Both the position numbers and the translations under genes were made by a program. A model generated the notes under the pieces. That model was not told the DNA's origin, searched no databases, and saw only the letters and a program-made list of their open reading frames with translations. A stretch of 64,000 nt of DNA from Paenibacillus flagellatus (GTDB lineage Bacteria > Bacillota > Bacilli > Paenibacillales > NBRC-103111): assembly GCF_003217775.1 (NCBI RefSeq), contig NZ_QJVJ01000009.1, positions 248,001-312,000 of the forward strand. The letters run 5' to 3'. Positions 20,011 through 28,665 of the stretch are shown here, one piece after another (within the stretch, counting starts at the first letter, position 1; every line of letters starts with the position of its first letter).

Positions 20011-21519
20011 ATGATGTCCAATCAAACGATAGCCGACCGGACGACGACGCCGCCGGACGAGGCTTTGCCGGTTCGAACCGCTCCGGGCACGGGCGCGCAT
20101 GTTTTAACCAGAGTGTTGGCCGTCTTCGGCGTCGCCCTGTTCGGCTGGATGCTGTGGCACTCGGCGGCGAACACGGCGGTCTTTTTCGACGGCGGCTGGA
20201 CGATCGCCCTCGCTATGCTCGGCTCGATTGCGGCGGCGCTTCTGCTGACGTCCGTCGCGGACCGGTGGATGAAGCGGCTCCCGTTCGTCGCGGTTCTGCT
20301 GCTCGCGACCGTCGGACTGCGGCTCGCGTGGGTGCTTGCCGTCGACACGCAGCCCGTGTCCGACTTTCTCGACATGTACGCGGCCGGCGTGAGCGCGGCG
20401 AACGGCGACGTGTCGTTCGGGACGAACGACTATTTTTCCCGGTGGGTGTACCAGCTCGGCTTCGCCTTTTACGAGGCGCTGCTGATCAAGCTGTTCGGCA
20501 ATTCGCTGCTCATGCTGAAGCTGTTCAATATCGCGTTCCAAGCCGGAACGGCGCTTGTGATTTATCGTACGGCCGCGCTCGCGTTCAACGACACGTGCGG
20601 CAAAATGGCCGCGCTCCTGTACGCGCTCTACGTGCCGAACATTCTCATGTGCTCGGTGCTGACGAACCAGCATGTGTCCACGTTTCTCTACTTCCTCGGC
20701 CTTATGCTGCTGATCGGCCGAAGCTTCTCCGGCAAAGCCGGTTGGCTGTTCGTCGGCCTCTGCTTCGGCGTCGGCAACTTGATGCGGCCGCTCGGCAGCT
20801 TTTTCCTGCTCGGGTTCGTCGCCTATGTCGTGCTGATTCGGCTCGTCCCGAGCATCCGGGAACGGAAATGGCCCGCGCTTGCGGCCAAGACGATCGGGGT
20901 GCTTGCGGTATATTGGCTCGTGCAGCAGGGGGCGAGCTTCGCGCTCGTCCAGTCCGGCGTAACTCCTTATCCGTTGTCGAGCCAGGAGCCGTACTGGAAG
21001 TTCATGATCGGCCTCAATCCGCAGACGAACGGCGGCTGGTCGTACGAGGATACGCTGTACGTGCTGCAATTTCCGCTCGGCGAGGAGCGCAACCGCGCGG
21101 AGCTCGAGCTTCTGAAGGAGCGGCTGCGGGACAAACGCCAAGTCGCGGAGCTGTTCGTCTCCAAGACGAAAACGATGTGGGGCGCGGACGATTCCGCCCC
21201 GCTATGGAGCATGCCCGATCAAGACCGGCCGGCGCTGCAAAAAAAGCTGATCCGGGCCGAGCGGATCGAATATTTGACGATGGCTTTGTTCGGCTTGATC
21301 GCCATGGCCGTTCTGGCGATCCGGGGACGAGGCTCGCCGGAGGCGTCGCTGTACATGCTGCTCCTGCTAGGCTACGCCGCCCTGCACGTCGTCATCGAGG
21401 TGCAGACCCGGTACCGCTTCGACATTATGCCCTGCGTGTTCGTGCTGCAAAGCTTCGGCTTGTATGCCGCGTACGCGGTGTTCAAGCGACGGTGGGGCGT
21501 ATCGGCCGCGGGCGGTTGA
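20011..21519 (+). CDS. multi-pass GT-C glycosyltransferase (PMT/ArnT-like)
   Basis: This 502-residue membrane protein has about ten hydrophobic segments. An early extracytoplasmic loop has the acidic segment SDFLDMYAAG (about residues 116-125), where GT-C enzymes of the PMT/ArnT/family-39 type carry their catalytic Asp. Such enzymes transfer a sugar from a polyprenyl-phosphate donor on the outer face of the membrane. The start is forced: an in-frame TGA lies immediately before the double ATG at 20011/20014. No good Shine-Dalgarno precedes it. GGAGGTG at 19965-19971 lies too far upstream, and a different frame opens at ATG 19986 and runs across this start. Acceptor and donor cannot be told. 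Confidence 0.75.
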   Translation: MMSNQTIADRTTTPPDEALPVRTAPGTGAHVLTRVLAVFGVALFGWMLWHSAANTAVFFDGGWTIALAMLGSIAAALLLTSVADRWMKRLPFVAVLLLATVGLRLAWVLAVDTQPVSDFLDMYAAGVSAANGDVSFGTNDYFSRWVYQLGFAFYEALLIKLFGNSLLMLKLFNIAFQAGTALVIYRTAALAFNDTCGKMAALLYALYVPNILMCSVLTNQHVSTFLYFLGLMLLIGRSFSGKAGWLFVGLCFGVGNLMRPLGSFFLLGFVAYVVLIRLVPSIRERKWPALAAKTIGVLAVYWLVQQGASFALVQSGVTPYPLSSQEPYWKFMIGLNPQTNGGWSYEDTLYVLQFPLGEERNRAELELLKERLRDKRQVAELFVSKTKTMWGADDSAPLWSMPDQDRPALQKKLIRAERIEYLTMALFGLIAMAVLAIRGRGSPEASLYMLLLLGYAALHVVIEVQTRYRFDIMPCVFVLQSFGLYAAYAVFKRRWGVSAAGG

Positions 21520-21561
21520 TCGTTCCGGTGCCGCAGGCGTCTCCGGCAGGCGGGCACATTC

Positions 21562-21592
21562 GAGGGGCCGAACGATGTTCGTTCGGCCTCTC
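21562..21592 (+). terminator. strong hairpin without a T-run after the glycosyltransferase
   Basis: A 14-base stem (21562-21575 with 21579-21592, one G-U pair) closes on a three-base loop. Only GGGCG follows, so it is not a classic intrinsic terminator. It may protect the 3' end, or be factor-assisted. Confidence 0.5.
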
Positions 21593-21705
21593 GGGCGTGA
21601 AGCCGATTTCAAAAAGTCCCGAACAGAGATTGAACCGCCGGCTCCGTCCTTCCGCCTTTACCTATGAGCGCGCATCTTGCAAACAGGTAAAGGTTGAACG
21701 AGTCC

Positions 21706-22584
21706 ATGAAAAAAATCATAAGCTGCTGCCTGGCGGCGCTTCTGCTCGGGTTCGTGCTGTCCCGAACGGAAAGCGGCACGTCGGCGGACATTCATTACGA
21801 GAATCGCGCCATCGTGCTGCTGTACCACGATATTGTCGGCGAGACCGATCCGCGGGCCGGCGGTCCTTCCACGCTGACCGGCTCCAGGCTGGAGGAGCAT
21901 TTGCGCATGCTGGCGAAGCGAGGGTTCCGCATCGTCGCGATGGACGAGTTCGTCCGGTGGATGCAGGGGCGGGGGACGATTCCGCCGAACGCCGTCGTCC
22001 TCACGTTCGACGACGGCTACGAATCGTTCTATACGCATGCGGCGCCGGTTCTGAAACGTTTCGGGGCGACCGCCTCCAATTTCGTGGTCGGCATATCGAC
22101 CGATCTGTACAATCCCGATGCGGACCCGCACATGAGCTGGGAGCAAATGCGCCGGCTGAAGCGGGAGGGCATGGGCTTCTACAGCCATACCTACGATTCG
22201 CACCGGACCGTCGCCGCCGCCATGAGCGCGGGCGAGCAGCCCGCGCTGACTTCCCGAATGAAGCTGGCCCGGAAGGGCCGTCCCGAGAGCGAGGACGAAT
22301 ACCGGCGAAGAATTGTGCAAGATATGGAATTCATGGAGAAACGGCTCCGGGAGGAGCTCGGGGAGCAACCGAAGCTGCTCGCGTTTCCATACGGGGCGTA
22401 TGACGAGAAGGCGGTGCAGGCGGGGGAAGAAGCCGGGATCGAGCTGTTTTTTACGATAGAGGAGGGGCTGAACGCGCCCGGAAGCCGGTTCGTCAAGCGG
22501 ATCAATGCGGGCGAGCCCTACATGACGGCCGACTTGGTCTGGAACCGGATGAAAACTTTTTTCGATTCTTCGAAAGTTCGTTGA
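21706..22584 (+). CDS. polysaccharide deacetylase (NodB domain), exported
   Basis: This 292-residue protein starts at ATG 21706; a TTG at 21694 in the same frame is less likely because the GGTAAAGG ribosome site would touch it. A hydrophobic N-terminus (MKKIISCCLAALLLGFVL) works as a signal or anchor. The NodB homology domain carries motif 1 TFDDGY, motif 2 SHTYDSH, whose His residues bind the metal, and motif 3 FPYG. Enzymes of this family (CE4) remove N- or O-acetyl groups from wall or exopolysaccharide. It lies alone between a glycosyltransferase and an ECF sigma gene, compatible with envelope polysaccharide modification. Confidence 0.88.
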   Translation: MKKIISCCLAALLLGFVLSRTESGTSADIHYENRAIVLLYHDIVGETDPRAGGPSTLTGSRLEEHLRMLAKRGFRIVAMDEFVRWMQGRGTIPPNAVVLTFDDGYESFYTHAAPVLKRFGATASNFVVGISTDLYNPDADPHMSWEQMRRLKREGMGFYSHTYDSHRTVAAAMSAGEQPALTSRMKLARKGRPESEDEYRRRIVQDMEFMEKRLREELGEQPKLLAFPYGAYDEKAVQAGEEAGIELFFTIEEGLNAPGSRFVKRINAGEPYMTADLVWNRMKTFFDSSKVR

Positions 22585-22646
22585 ACCGGACAACGTATCG
22601 TTACGCCGTTATAGGGAGAGAGCTTGGAAAGGTGTGACCCGACATC

Positions 22647-23216
22647 ATGGATTGGGAAAACGAACGATCGACGATCGAGCGAATACGCGAAGGCGATCAC
22701 GAGGCGTTCGGCGAGCTGGTGAAGCCGCTGATCGCCCAAGCGTACCGGACTTCGCTGGCCATCGTAGGGGCCGCCCACTTGGCGGAGGAAGCGGTGCAGA
22801 ACGCCCTGCTCGAATCGTATTCGTATTTGCGAAGCGGCAAAGAAATTCGACATTTCCGCGGCTGGTTCGGTCGCCTCATCGCGAACCGGTCGATCGATAT
22901 CGTGAGAAAAGAGCGCAACTACAAGATGAGCCTCGACATCGACGGGATCGAAATCGACGACGGGGCTTCCTCGCCGCTGGAGGATCTGCTGCGAAAAGAA
23001 CAGTCCGGCCGGTTGTTCGACTCCGTGATGAAGCTGGAGCTGCCTTACCGGACCGTGCTCGTGCTTTTTTATTTCCAAGAGCTGTCGATCGCGGAGATCG
23101 CGGCGGTCTTGAACGTGAGGGAAGGAACGGTCAAATCGAGATTGCATCATGCGAGGCTGAAGCTGGGCCGCATGTCGTCGCTAACACAATGGTTCGGAAA
23201 GGCGGTTCGGGCATGA
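22647..23216 (+). CDS. ECF RNA polymerase sigma factor
   Basis: This 189-residue protein has sigma region 2 (about residues 11-85: DHEAFGELV, AEEAVQNALL, IRHFRGWFGRLIANRSIDIV) and region 4 (about 128-182: LPYRTVLVLFYFQELSIAEI, then VREGTVKSRLHHAR). It lacks regions 1 and 3, as expected for the ECF class. Its stop overlaps the start of the next gene in an ATGA, so sigma and DUF4179 protein are translated together as a sigma/anti-sigma pair. The regulon is not visible, though genes in the envelope neighbourhood are candidates. Confidence 0.92.
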   Translation: MDWENERSTIERIREGDHEAFGELVKPLIAQAYRTSLAIVGAAHLAEEAVQNALLESYSYLRSGKEIRHFRGWFGRLIANRSIDIVRKERNYKMSLDIDGIEIDDGASSPLEDLLRKEQSGRLFDSVMKLELPYRTVLVLFYFQELSIAEIAAVLNVREGTVKSRLHHARLKLGRMSSLTQWFGKAVRA

Positions 23217-24721
23217 AACGGGATCGGAAGCTGCAGATGGAATTGTCGGAATCGATAGATCGGATCGCGGTGCCGGATTCGTTGTACCGGTTCGCGGAGC
23301 AAGTCCCCGGGAAAGTGGAGTCGGGCGAATGGACGCCGCCTGCGGATTCGGACCGTCCGCCTGTCGCGGAACCGGCACGGCCCCGCTCTCGGATACCGGC
23401 CTGGCTGAAAGGGGCCGCGGTCGCGACGATTGCCGTCGTGACGTTCTCGGCCGGCGTGAAAGTATCCCCCGCATTCGCCTCCTATATGAAAAGCGTGCCG
23501 GGCTTCGAAATCGCGGTCGATTGGCTGACGCAGGTGAGGGAAAGGGACGGCGTCCAAAAGGCGGTCGACAACGGGTATACGCCCATCGAGCCGGTAACGG
23601 TCCGGTTCGGCGGGACGACCGTCAAGATCGGCGATATTTATTTGACGGACGAAGAGCTGCTGTTCAAAGCGTTTATCCGGACCGACGAGTTCGACGTGAC
23701 CGACGGCCGACGAAGCGTCGATCTGTGGGTGCATCCGGACAATGTGAAGGCCGGCGGCTCGACGACGGGCTCCTCGATCGCAGAGACGGCCGACAGCGGG
23801 GAAAGCCCCGTTTTGCAAGTGTCGTACAAATACCACTTGGAGCCGGGGGAGGCTCGCCGTCTGGTGGAGTCGGGCGAACGCGAGCTGCGGTTCGCAATCA
23901 CGAGGCATACGAGCGATTCCGTCAAGCGGCAGACAAAGCTCGAGCAAGCGGCGGTCGCCTCCGTTCCGTTCGATCCGGGCAAGCTGCTGCATAACCGGGG
24001 GGCGGAGCTTCGCCAAGCGTTGCCGCTGCCGGTCGGCGACCCCGATTGGAAGGAGCTTGCGGTCGAGAAGCTGACGATTCAGCCGACTACGATGAACGTG
24101 CGGATCGCGGGGAAGGAAGGCTGGGACTTAAGCTTCCCGAGAGACGTCCCCGAAGCGCCGTATTTGAAGGACGATAAAGGAAACGTGTACCGGTACGATC
24201 CATCCGGCCCCGGACTTCTGTTGGACGACGGCAAGTTCCACCTGCCGTTCTCCTCCTCCGTCTTCTTCGATCGGGACGTCCGTTCCTTGACGCTGCATAT
24301 CGGGGACATCATCGTGGGCGAGTACGAACCGAGCGCGAGCTTCGCTTTGTCGACGAAGGATACGTTTCCGAAGACCGTCAATTTCAAGGGGAAGGATATC
24401 GTCATCGAGGGCGCCGAATTTCACGAAGAAGGCTATTTGATGCTGAAGATCAAGAAGGAGCGACCGGAGCAAACCGGGCTCGCCGGCGTGTCGTTCGACC
24501 TTTCCGAGAAAGGAATGGCCCATCCGGAGATGGAGCGAACGAACGAGCTTCGCGAACGCTTGGGCATCGACGGCTTCGGCATCGCGCAGGATTACAGCGG
24601 GAAGCCGTATCTCGCGCTTTACCTCCCGACTTCCGAGCGAGAGTCTTATACCGTGTTCATGCGGCGTGTAAACGACCGGATCGTCGTCAACCGGGATTAT
24701 CCGCTGCAATGGGACGAATAG
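23213..24721 (+). CDS. DUF4179 membrane protein, probable anti-sigma factor
   Basis: This 502-residue protein starts at ATG 23213, overlapping the sigma stop by four bases. A cytoplasmic N-terminal segment of about 65 residues would bind the sigma factor. A single membrane helix (about 66-85, AWLKGAAVATIAVVTFSAGV) is followed by a large extracytoplasmic DUF4179 part. DUF4179 proteins are regularly encoded directly behind ECF sigma genes in Firmicutes and act as anti-sigma factors or sensors. The signal sensed by the external domain is unknown. Confidence 0.85.
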   Translation: MKRDRKLQMELSESIDRIAVPDSLYRFAEQVPGKVESGEWTPPADSDRPPVAEPARPRSRIPAWLKGAAVATIAVVTFSAGVKVSPAFASYMKSVPGFEIAVDWLTQVRERDGVQKAVDNGYTPIEPVTVRFGGTTVKIGDIYLTDEELLFKAFIRTDEFDVTDGRRSVDLWVHPDNVKAGGSTTGSSIAETADSGESPVLQVSYKYHLEPGEARRLVESGERELRFAITRHTSDSVKRQTKLEQAAVASVPFDPGKLLHNRGAELRQALPLPVGDPDWKELAVEKLTIQPTTMNVRIAGKEGWDLSFPRDVPEAPYLKDDKGNVYRYDPSGPGLLLDDGKFHLPFSSSVFFDRDVRSLTLHIGDIIVGEYEPSASFALSTKDTFPKTVNFKGKDIVIEGAEFHEEGYLMLKIKKERPEQTGLAGVSFDLSEKGMAHPEMERTNELRERLGIDGFGIAQDYSGKPYLALYLPTSERESYTVFMRRVNDRIVVNRDYPLQWDE

Positions 24722-24734
24722 CGTTCGCCCGCAT

Positions 24735-24775
24735 ACCCTCGAAGGTCGGTTTCCGCCCTCGGGGGTCATTTTTTT
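24735..24775 (+). terminator. rho-independent terminator after the anti-sigma gene
   Basis: ACCCTCGAAGG (24735-24745) pairs with CCCTCGGGGGT (24756-24766) with one mismatch and one T-G pair, then CA and seven T. Confidence 0.75.
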
Positions 24776-24877
24776 CGCCGCGTATGGAATGGGGTTCCGT
24801 TTCCGTTCATTGTGGTACGCGGGCGAAAACCTCGGAAAGCGAGCGATCGCCCAAGAAACGAAGGAGGCTCTTGAACG

Positions 24878-25306
24878 ATGACGACAACCCCCACCAAACA
24901 AGCATTATTGAAACGAATCGAGTGCGCCTATGTACCGGTCGCGGACCCGGCGGCTTCGGCGGCATGGTACGAGCGCGTGCTCGGCTTGAAACTGCGCTCC
25001 CCGGTCAAGCCCGGGCGCGGCGCGATCATGATCATGGGCGACGGCCAATGGCTGTTCCTGCTGCCGAGCCCGGGGATGACGCCGCTCACGTTCGAAACGA
25101 CCGGCTGGGCGGAAGGCGACGAGCCGTTCGAGATGTTCCCGCTTTGCTTCGAGACGGACGATATCCGCTCGCTGTACGCTTCGCTGAAGGAGGCGGGAGT
25201 CTGGGTGGAGGCCGACATTCGCGACGAGGGCGGCTGCGGACTGCAGCTCGACTTCAAGGATCCGGACGGCAACAAATTCCAGGCGTGGCAGCGGCCGGCG
25301 CAATAG
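24878..25306 (+). CDS. VOC-family protein (glyoxalase/bleomycin-resistance fold)
   Basis: This 142-residue protein starts at ATG 24878 after GGAGG. It is a single vicinal-oxygen-chelate domain of two beta-alpha-beta-beta-beta halves. It opens RIECAYVPVADPAASAAWYE and ends with FKDPDGNKFQAWQ, the usual placement of metal-ligand strands. Family members are metal-dependent lyases, dioxygenases or binding proteins for drugs, and sequence alone does not choose. It is the first gene of a tight five-gene run up to 28614. Confidence 0.85.
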   Translation: MTTTPTKQALLKRIECAYVPVADPAASAAWYERVLGLKLRSPVKPGRGAIMIMGDGQWLFLLPSPGMTPLTFETTGWAEGDEPFEMFPLCFETDDIRSLYASLKEAGVWVEADIRDEGGCGLQLDFKDPDGNKFQAWQRPAQ

Positions 25307-25323
25307 GAAGGGGCGATTCCGAT

Positions 25324-26124
25324 ATGGCGTATCCGAAGACGATTGGAAGCACGCTGACCGTCTTTCTCGTCAGCGATGCGGCGCGTTCGCAAGCGTATTA
25401 CCGGGACGTGCTCGGCTTTAGCGTCACCGATTGGTGGGCGGAGCGGGACGGACTGAACGGGCTGGCGCTCAAGCTGCTGCAAGCGGCGAAGCCGGAGGAC
25501 GTCCGGCCGAATGCGCCGGCCGCCGGACAGTCCGTCGGAGTGGACGTTTATGCTTATGTGGACACCTGGGCGAAGCTGGAGGCCCTATTCGACGAGTTTA
25601 AGGAAAAGGGCGCACCTATCGCCCAAGAGATCGTGACGTATCCGGAAGGCGGGCCGTGGAAAGAGTTCATCGTGCGCGATCCCGACGGATACGCGATCGC
25701 ATTCGGCGGCGTGGACGGCCGGCCCGGAGGACGGCGGAGCCCGATCCGTCCCCATATCGGCTCCGTCACGATCGCCGTAAGCGATCTCGGGCGGGCTGCC
25801 GAGCGATATGCGAGGTTGCTTGACCTGAACGTACCCGGGCCGGATCGGGTGCTGGGGCGTTCGCACATGCTGACGTTCGAAGCCGGCTCGGACCTGACGC
25901 TCGTGTCGGAAGTCGAGGATGGCGGTTCGGGAACGGAACATCCGTTGTTCACGGTGTTCACCGACGACATCGGGGGCGCGCGCGATTTTGCGCTGTCGCT
26001 CGGATTCGAGGTCGAATCCGGGACCGGGTATGCGGGAGTGGCCGGGACGGATGCGGGGGGGCTTCTCCTCCGCGACGAAGACGGCAACCGACTGCTCGTG
26101 GCGGGGCTGCCCGCCGGCCGATAG
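25324..26124 (+). CDS. two-domain VOC-family protein
   Basis: This 266-residue protein starts at ATG 25324 behind AGGAAGGGGCG, 17 bases after the previous stop. Residues about 4-132 form one VOC domain (TIGSTLTVFLVSDAARSQAY to VRDPDGYAIAFGG). Residues about 143-263 form a second (IGSVTIAVSDLGRAAERYAR to LLRDEDGNRLLV). The domains are diverged, and a Gly/Arg-rich linker (GRPGGRRSP) joins them. Two-domain VOC proteins can be dioxygenases or binding proteins; function unknown here. Confidence 0.83.
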   Translation: MAYPKTIGSTLTVFLVSDAARSQAYYRDVLGFSVTDWWAERDGLNGLALKLLQAAKPEDVRPNAPAAGQSVGVDVYAYVDTWAKLEALFDEFKEKGAPIAQEIVTYPEGGPWKEFIVRDPDGYAIAFGGVDGRPGGRRSPIRPHIGSVTIAVSDLGRAAERYARLLDLNVPGPDRVLGRSHMLTFEAGSDLTLVSEVEDGGSGTEHPLFTVFTDDIGGARDFALSLGFEVESGTGYAGVAGTDAGGLLLRDEDGNRLLVAGLPAGR

Positions 26125-26136
26125 GAGGAGAAAAGG

Positions 26137-26655
26137 ATGCGGCAAACGGAAGACATTCAAATCGTGACCGTACCGGCCTTTCAGGCGCTGGCGGTCCGCA
26201 CGGGGACGACGCCCGACAAAGGCGGAACGAGGGAGGCATGGCGAAAGCTGACGGAGGCGATTCCGCCGGACGATGCGCGATGGGCCGATACCGGCGACGT
26301 GTGCGTGTTTATCCCGCAGCGGCAGTGGTCCCGGGAAGTGGACACGCTATGGGTGGGGATGGCCGTTCGGGAATTCGGCGACGTCCCCGACGGGGTCGAG
26401 CGGATCGACTTCCCGGAATCGCTCTGCTTGAAGGCGCGGGTGTACGGCGACGAAGCCCGGATGAACGAAACGTACGGCGCCGTATTCGGCTGGCTGGAGC
26501 AGTCCGCCGAATACGAATTGGACGACCGGGAAGGCGTCCTGGGGATCGAAGCGAACCGGCTGACGCCGGTTAACCCGCTTACGGTTCCCTACGAATCGAT
26601 CCGGACGTTCGACTTCGACATGCTGTACCCGGTGCGCAGACGGGGGGCCTTATGA
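26137..26655 (+). CDS. GyrI-like effector-binding domain protein
   Basis: This 172-residue stand-alone domain starts at ATG 26137 after AGGAGG. It resembles the GyrI-like/AraC effector-binding fold: an opening strand IQIVTVPAFQALAVRTGT, a central IPQRQWSREVDTLWVGMAV, and a C-terminal FDFDMLYPV ending. There is no DNA-binding domain. Proteins of this fold bind or, in some members, hydrolyse small hydrophobic molecules. It fits with neighbouring VOC genes as part of a small-molecule binding or detoxification operon. Its TGA overlaps the next ATG. Confidence 0.7.
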   Translation: MRQTEDIQIVTVPAFQALAVRTGTTPDKGGTREAWRKLTEAIPPDDARWADTGDVCVFIPQRQWSREVDTLWVGMAVREFGDVPDGVERIDFPESLCLKARVYGDEARMNETYGAVFGWLEQSAEYELDDREGVLGIEANRLTPVNPLTVPYESIRTFDFDMLYPVRRRGAL

Positions 26656-27704
26656 AGTCGCTCTCTCGGCAAATCCGGTTTTCCGGCATGCATGCTTCCT
26701 CGATCGGGGCGATCGTGTCGGCTTTGAACTATTACGGAACGGACGTGTCGCCGGCTTGGGTGTTCGGCATGACCGGCCACGCGTTTCTGACGGTCGTCGA
26801 CGAGCGGTTGTCCGATCCGAATGTCGGTCTTCCGGAGGAGACGATGTTCAAGCTGTCCGGCCATCTCGGAGCGAATGTCGAAGGATTCGATGCGATCGCG
26901 GCCGGCGGGACGTTCGAGACGATGCAGCGCGAGGCGTGGGAGAAAGCTCGGACCGCGATCGACAAAGGGTATCCCGTATTTGCCAAGGAGCTCGATCTGG
27001 GCAACGAAACGTCGCTCGTATATGGCTATACGGACAACGGGTACCGGACGTTTTCCTGGCATTCCGGGAACGGACACGAAGGAGCGGACGACGACATCCC
27101 GTGGACGATGCTCGGCCGCAACTACTGCCCTTGCCGGATGTGCAGGGGGCGACCGCCCGGACCGAGCACGGACATCTATCTGGGAGGCCCGAAGGACGGC
27201 GGGTTGATTTCGCTGCATTGGGTTACGCTGAAGGGAGAAGCGGACGGCTGGACCGCTCTCCGCGAGGCGGTCCGTTTCGCGGCGGCGTTCGGCAAAACGG
27301 GGCCATACCGATACGGGCACGGGACGTTCTACGCCGGCCCGCGCGCCTACGACCGCTGGATCGAGGCGGTTCGCGACGGGACGATAACCTGTTTGCATAT
27401 GGGCTATTTCGCCGGGATCTGGCACGAAAGCCGTCATTACGCCGTCGACTTTCTGCGGGAGGCGCAAGACCGGTTCGTCCCTCTTGCCGGCTTGCTCGGG
27501 GAAATGGCGATCGTCTACGAGTCGATCCGCGACGATTACCGCCGTCTGGTCGAGGCGTTTCCTTGGCGGCAGCCGGAGGACCCGATCGGAGCCCATCCGG
27601 AGCGGCAGCAAGCGATCGACCTGCTGACTCGCATCCGGGATTCGGAGCTGGAGGCGTCGCGGTTATTGGACCGGCTGAGCAAGGAGCTTGAAGGAAGGGG
27701 ATAA
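26652..27704 (+). CDS. BtrH-like hypothetical protein
   Basis: This 350-residue protein starts at ATG 26652, overlapping the previous stop in ATGA. Residues about 11-45 (GMHASSIGAIVSALNYYG, then WVFGMTGHAFL) resemble the start of BtrH-type papain-fold acyltransferase/peptidase-like domains. The position where that family has Cys appears here as a Met-His-Ala-Ser-Ser run, so the nucleophile may be absent. A compact CPCRMC cluster (about residues 158-163) could bind a metal. The C-terminal 90 residues look helical. I cannot name a function; the fold guess is modest. Confidence 0.5.
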   Translation: MKSLSRQIRFSGMHASSIGAIVSALNYYGTDVSPAWVFGMTGHAFLTVVDERLSDPNVGLPEETMFKLSGHLGANVEGFDAIAAGGTFETMQREAWEKARTAIDKGYPVFAKELDLGNETSLVYGYTDNGYRTFSWHSGNGHEGADDDIPWTMLGRNYCPCRMCRGRPPGPSTDIYLGGPKDGGLISLHWVTLKGEADGWTALREAVRFAAAFGKTGPYRYGHGTFYAGPRAYDRWIEAVRDGTITCLHMGYFAGIWHESRHYAVDFLREAQDRFVPLAGLLGEMAIVYESIRDDYRRLVEAFPWRQPEDPIGAHPERQQAIDLLTRIRDSELEASRLLDRLSKELEGRG

Positions 27705-27705
27705 A

Positions 27706-28614
27706 ATGAGAACGAATCGATTGGGTTCATCCGAGCTGATCGTCGGCGAGATCGGATTGGGCTGCATGTCGCTCGGGACCGACGAGCGCGAGGCGGTGGC
27801 TCTTATCCATGAAGCGCTGGAGCGCGGCGTCAATTTCCTCGACACGGCCGATTTGTACGACTACGGGCGCAACGAGGAGCTTGTCGGCAAGGCGATTCGC
27901 CATCGGCGCGCCGACGTCATCGTGGCGACGAAGGTCGGTAACCGCCGGGAGGCGGGCCGGGAAGGCTGGACGTGGGATCCGTCCAAGGCGTATATCAAAT
28001 CGGCGGTCAAGGAGAGCTTGCGCCGGCTCGGTACCGATTACATCGATCTGTACCAGCTGCATGGGGGAACGACGGACGATCCGATCGACGAGACGATCGA
28101 GGCGTTCGAGGAGCTGATCCGAGAGGGATGGATCCGGTATTACGGCATTTCGTCGATTCGTCCGAACGTCATCCGGGAGTATGCGAAGCGGTCCCGGATC
28201 GTATCCGTCATGAGCCCGTACAGCGTGCTTGACCGCCGGCCGGAGGAAGAAACGCTCCCGCTGCTCGCCGAGCGAGGGATCGGTCTGATCGCCCGCGGGC
28301 CGCTGGACAAAGGCATTTTGACCGATGCCGGCGCCGCGAAAGCGGACCGGGACTATTTGGACTACAGCCGGGAGGAGCTTCTCGCGGTTCGAGCCCGGCT
28401 GGTCGAGCTGGCGCGCGGTTCTCGGAGCCTGACCCATCTGGCGCTGCGCTATACGCTTGCCGATCCGGCGGTGGCCGTCGCCATTCCGGGCGCGCGCACG
28501 TTGGAACAGCTGCTCGACAATATTGGCGCGAGCGAATCGCCGCCGTTGTCGGAAGAGGAGCGGAAGGCGATTCGGCGGATCAGCAAAGCGACTCGGTACA
28601 CGCAGCATCGATAA
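27706..28614 (+). CDS. aldo/keto reductase
   Basis: This 302-residue protein starts at ATG 27706, placed by AAGGAAGGGG and one base after the previous stop; a TTG 18 bases earlier is not favoured. It is an (alpha/beta)8 NAD(P)H-dependent reductase. The signature LDTADLYDYGRNEELVGKAI holds catalytic Asp and Tyr, ATKVG has the catalytic Lys, and LYQLHGGT has His. A C-terminal IPGARTLEQLLDNI segment binds the cofactor phosphate. It closes the VOC/GyrI/BtrH-like operon, and a strong terminator follows. Confidence 0.92.
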   Translation: MRTNRLGSSELIVGEIGLGCMSLGTDEREAVALIHEALERGVNFLDTADLYDYGRNEELVGKAIRHRRADVIVATKVGNRREAGREGWTWDPSKAYIKSAVKESLRRLGTDYIDLYQLHGGTTDDPIDETIEAFEELIREGWIRYYGISSIRPNVIREYAKRSRIVSVMSPYSVLDRRPEEETLPLLAERGIGLIARGPLDKGILTDAGAAKADRDYLDYSREELLAVRARLVELARGSRSLTHLALRYTLADPAVAVAIPGARTLEQLLDNIGASESPPLSEEERKAIRRISKATRYTQHR

Positions 28615-28624
28615 AGCCGTAAAG

Positions 28625-28665
28625 ACGGTCCGAAGCGGGCGAAAGAAGCCCCTTCGGGCCGTTTT
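28625..28665 (+). terminator. rho-independent terminator after the aldo/keto reductase
   Basis: An outer stem ACGGTCCGAAG/CTTCGGGCCGT encloses an inner GGGC/GCCC stem, followed by TTTTG. Confidence 0.85.
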
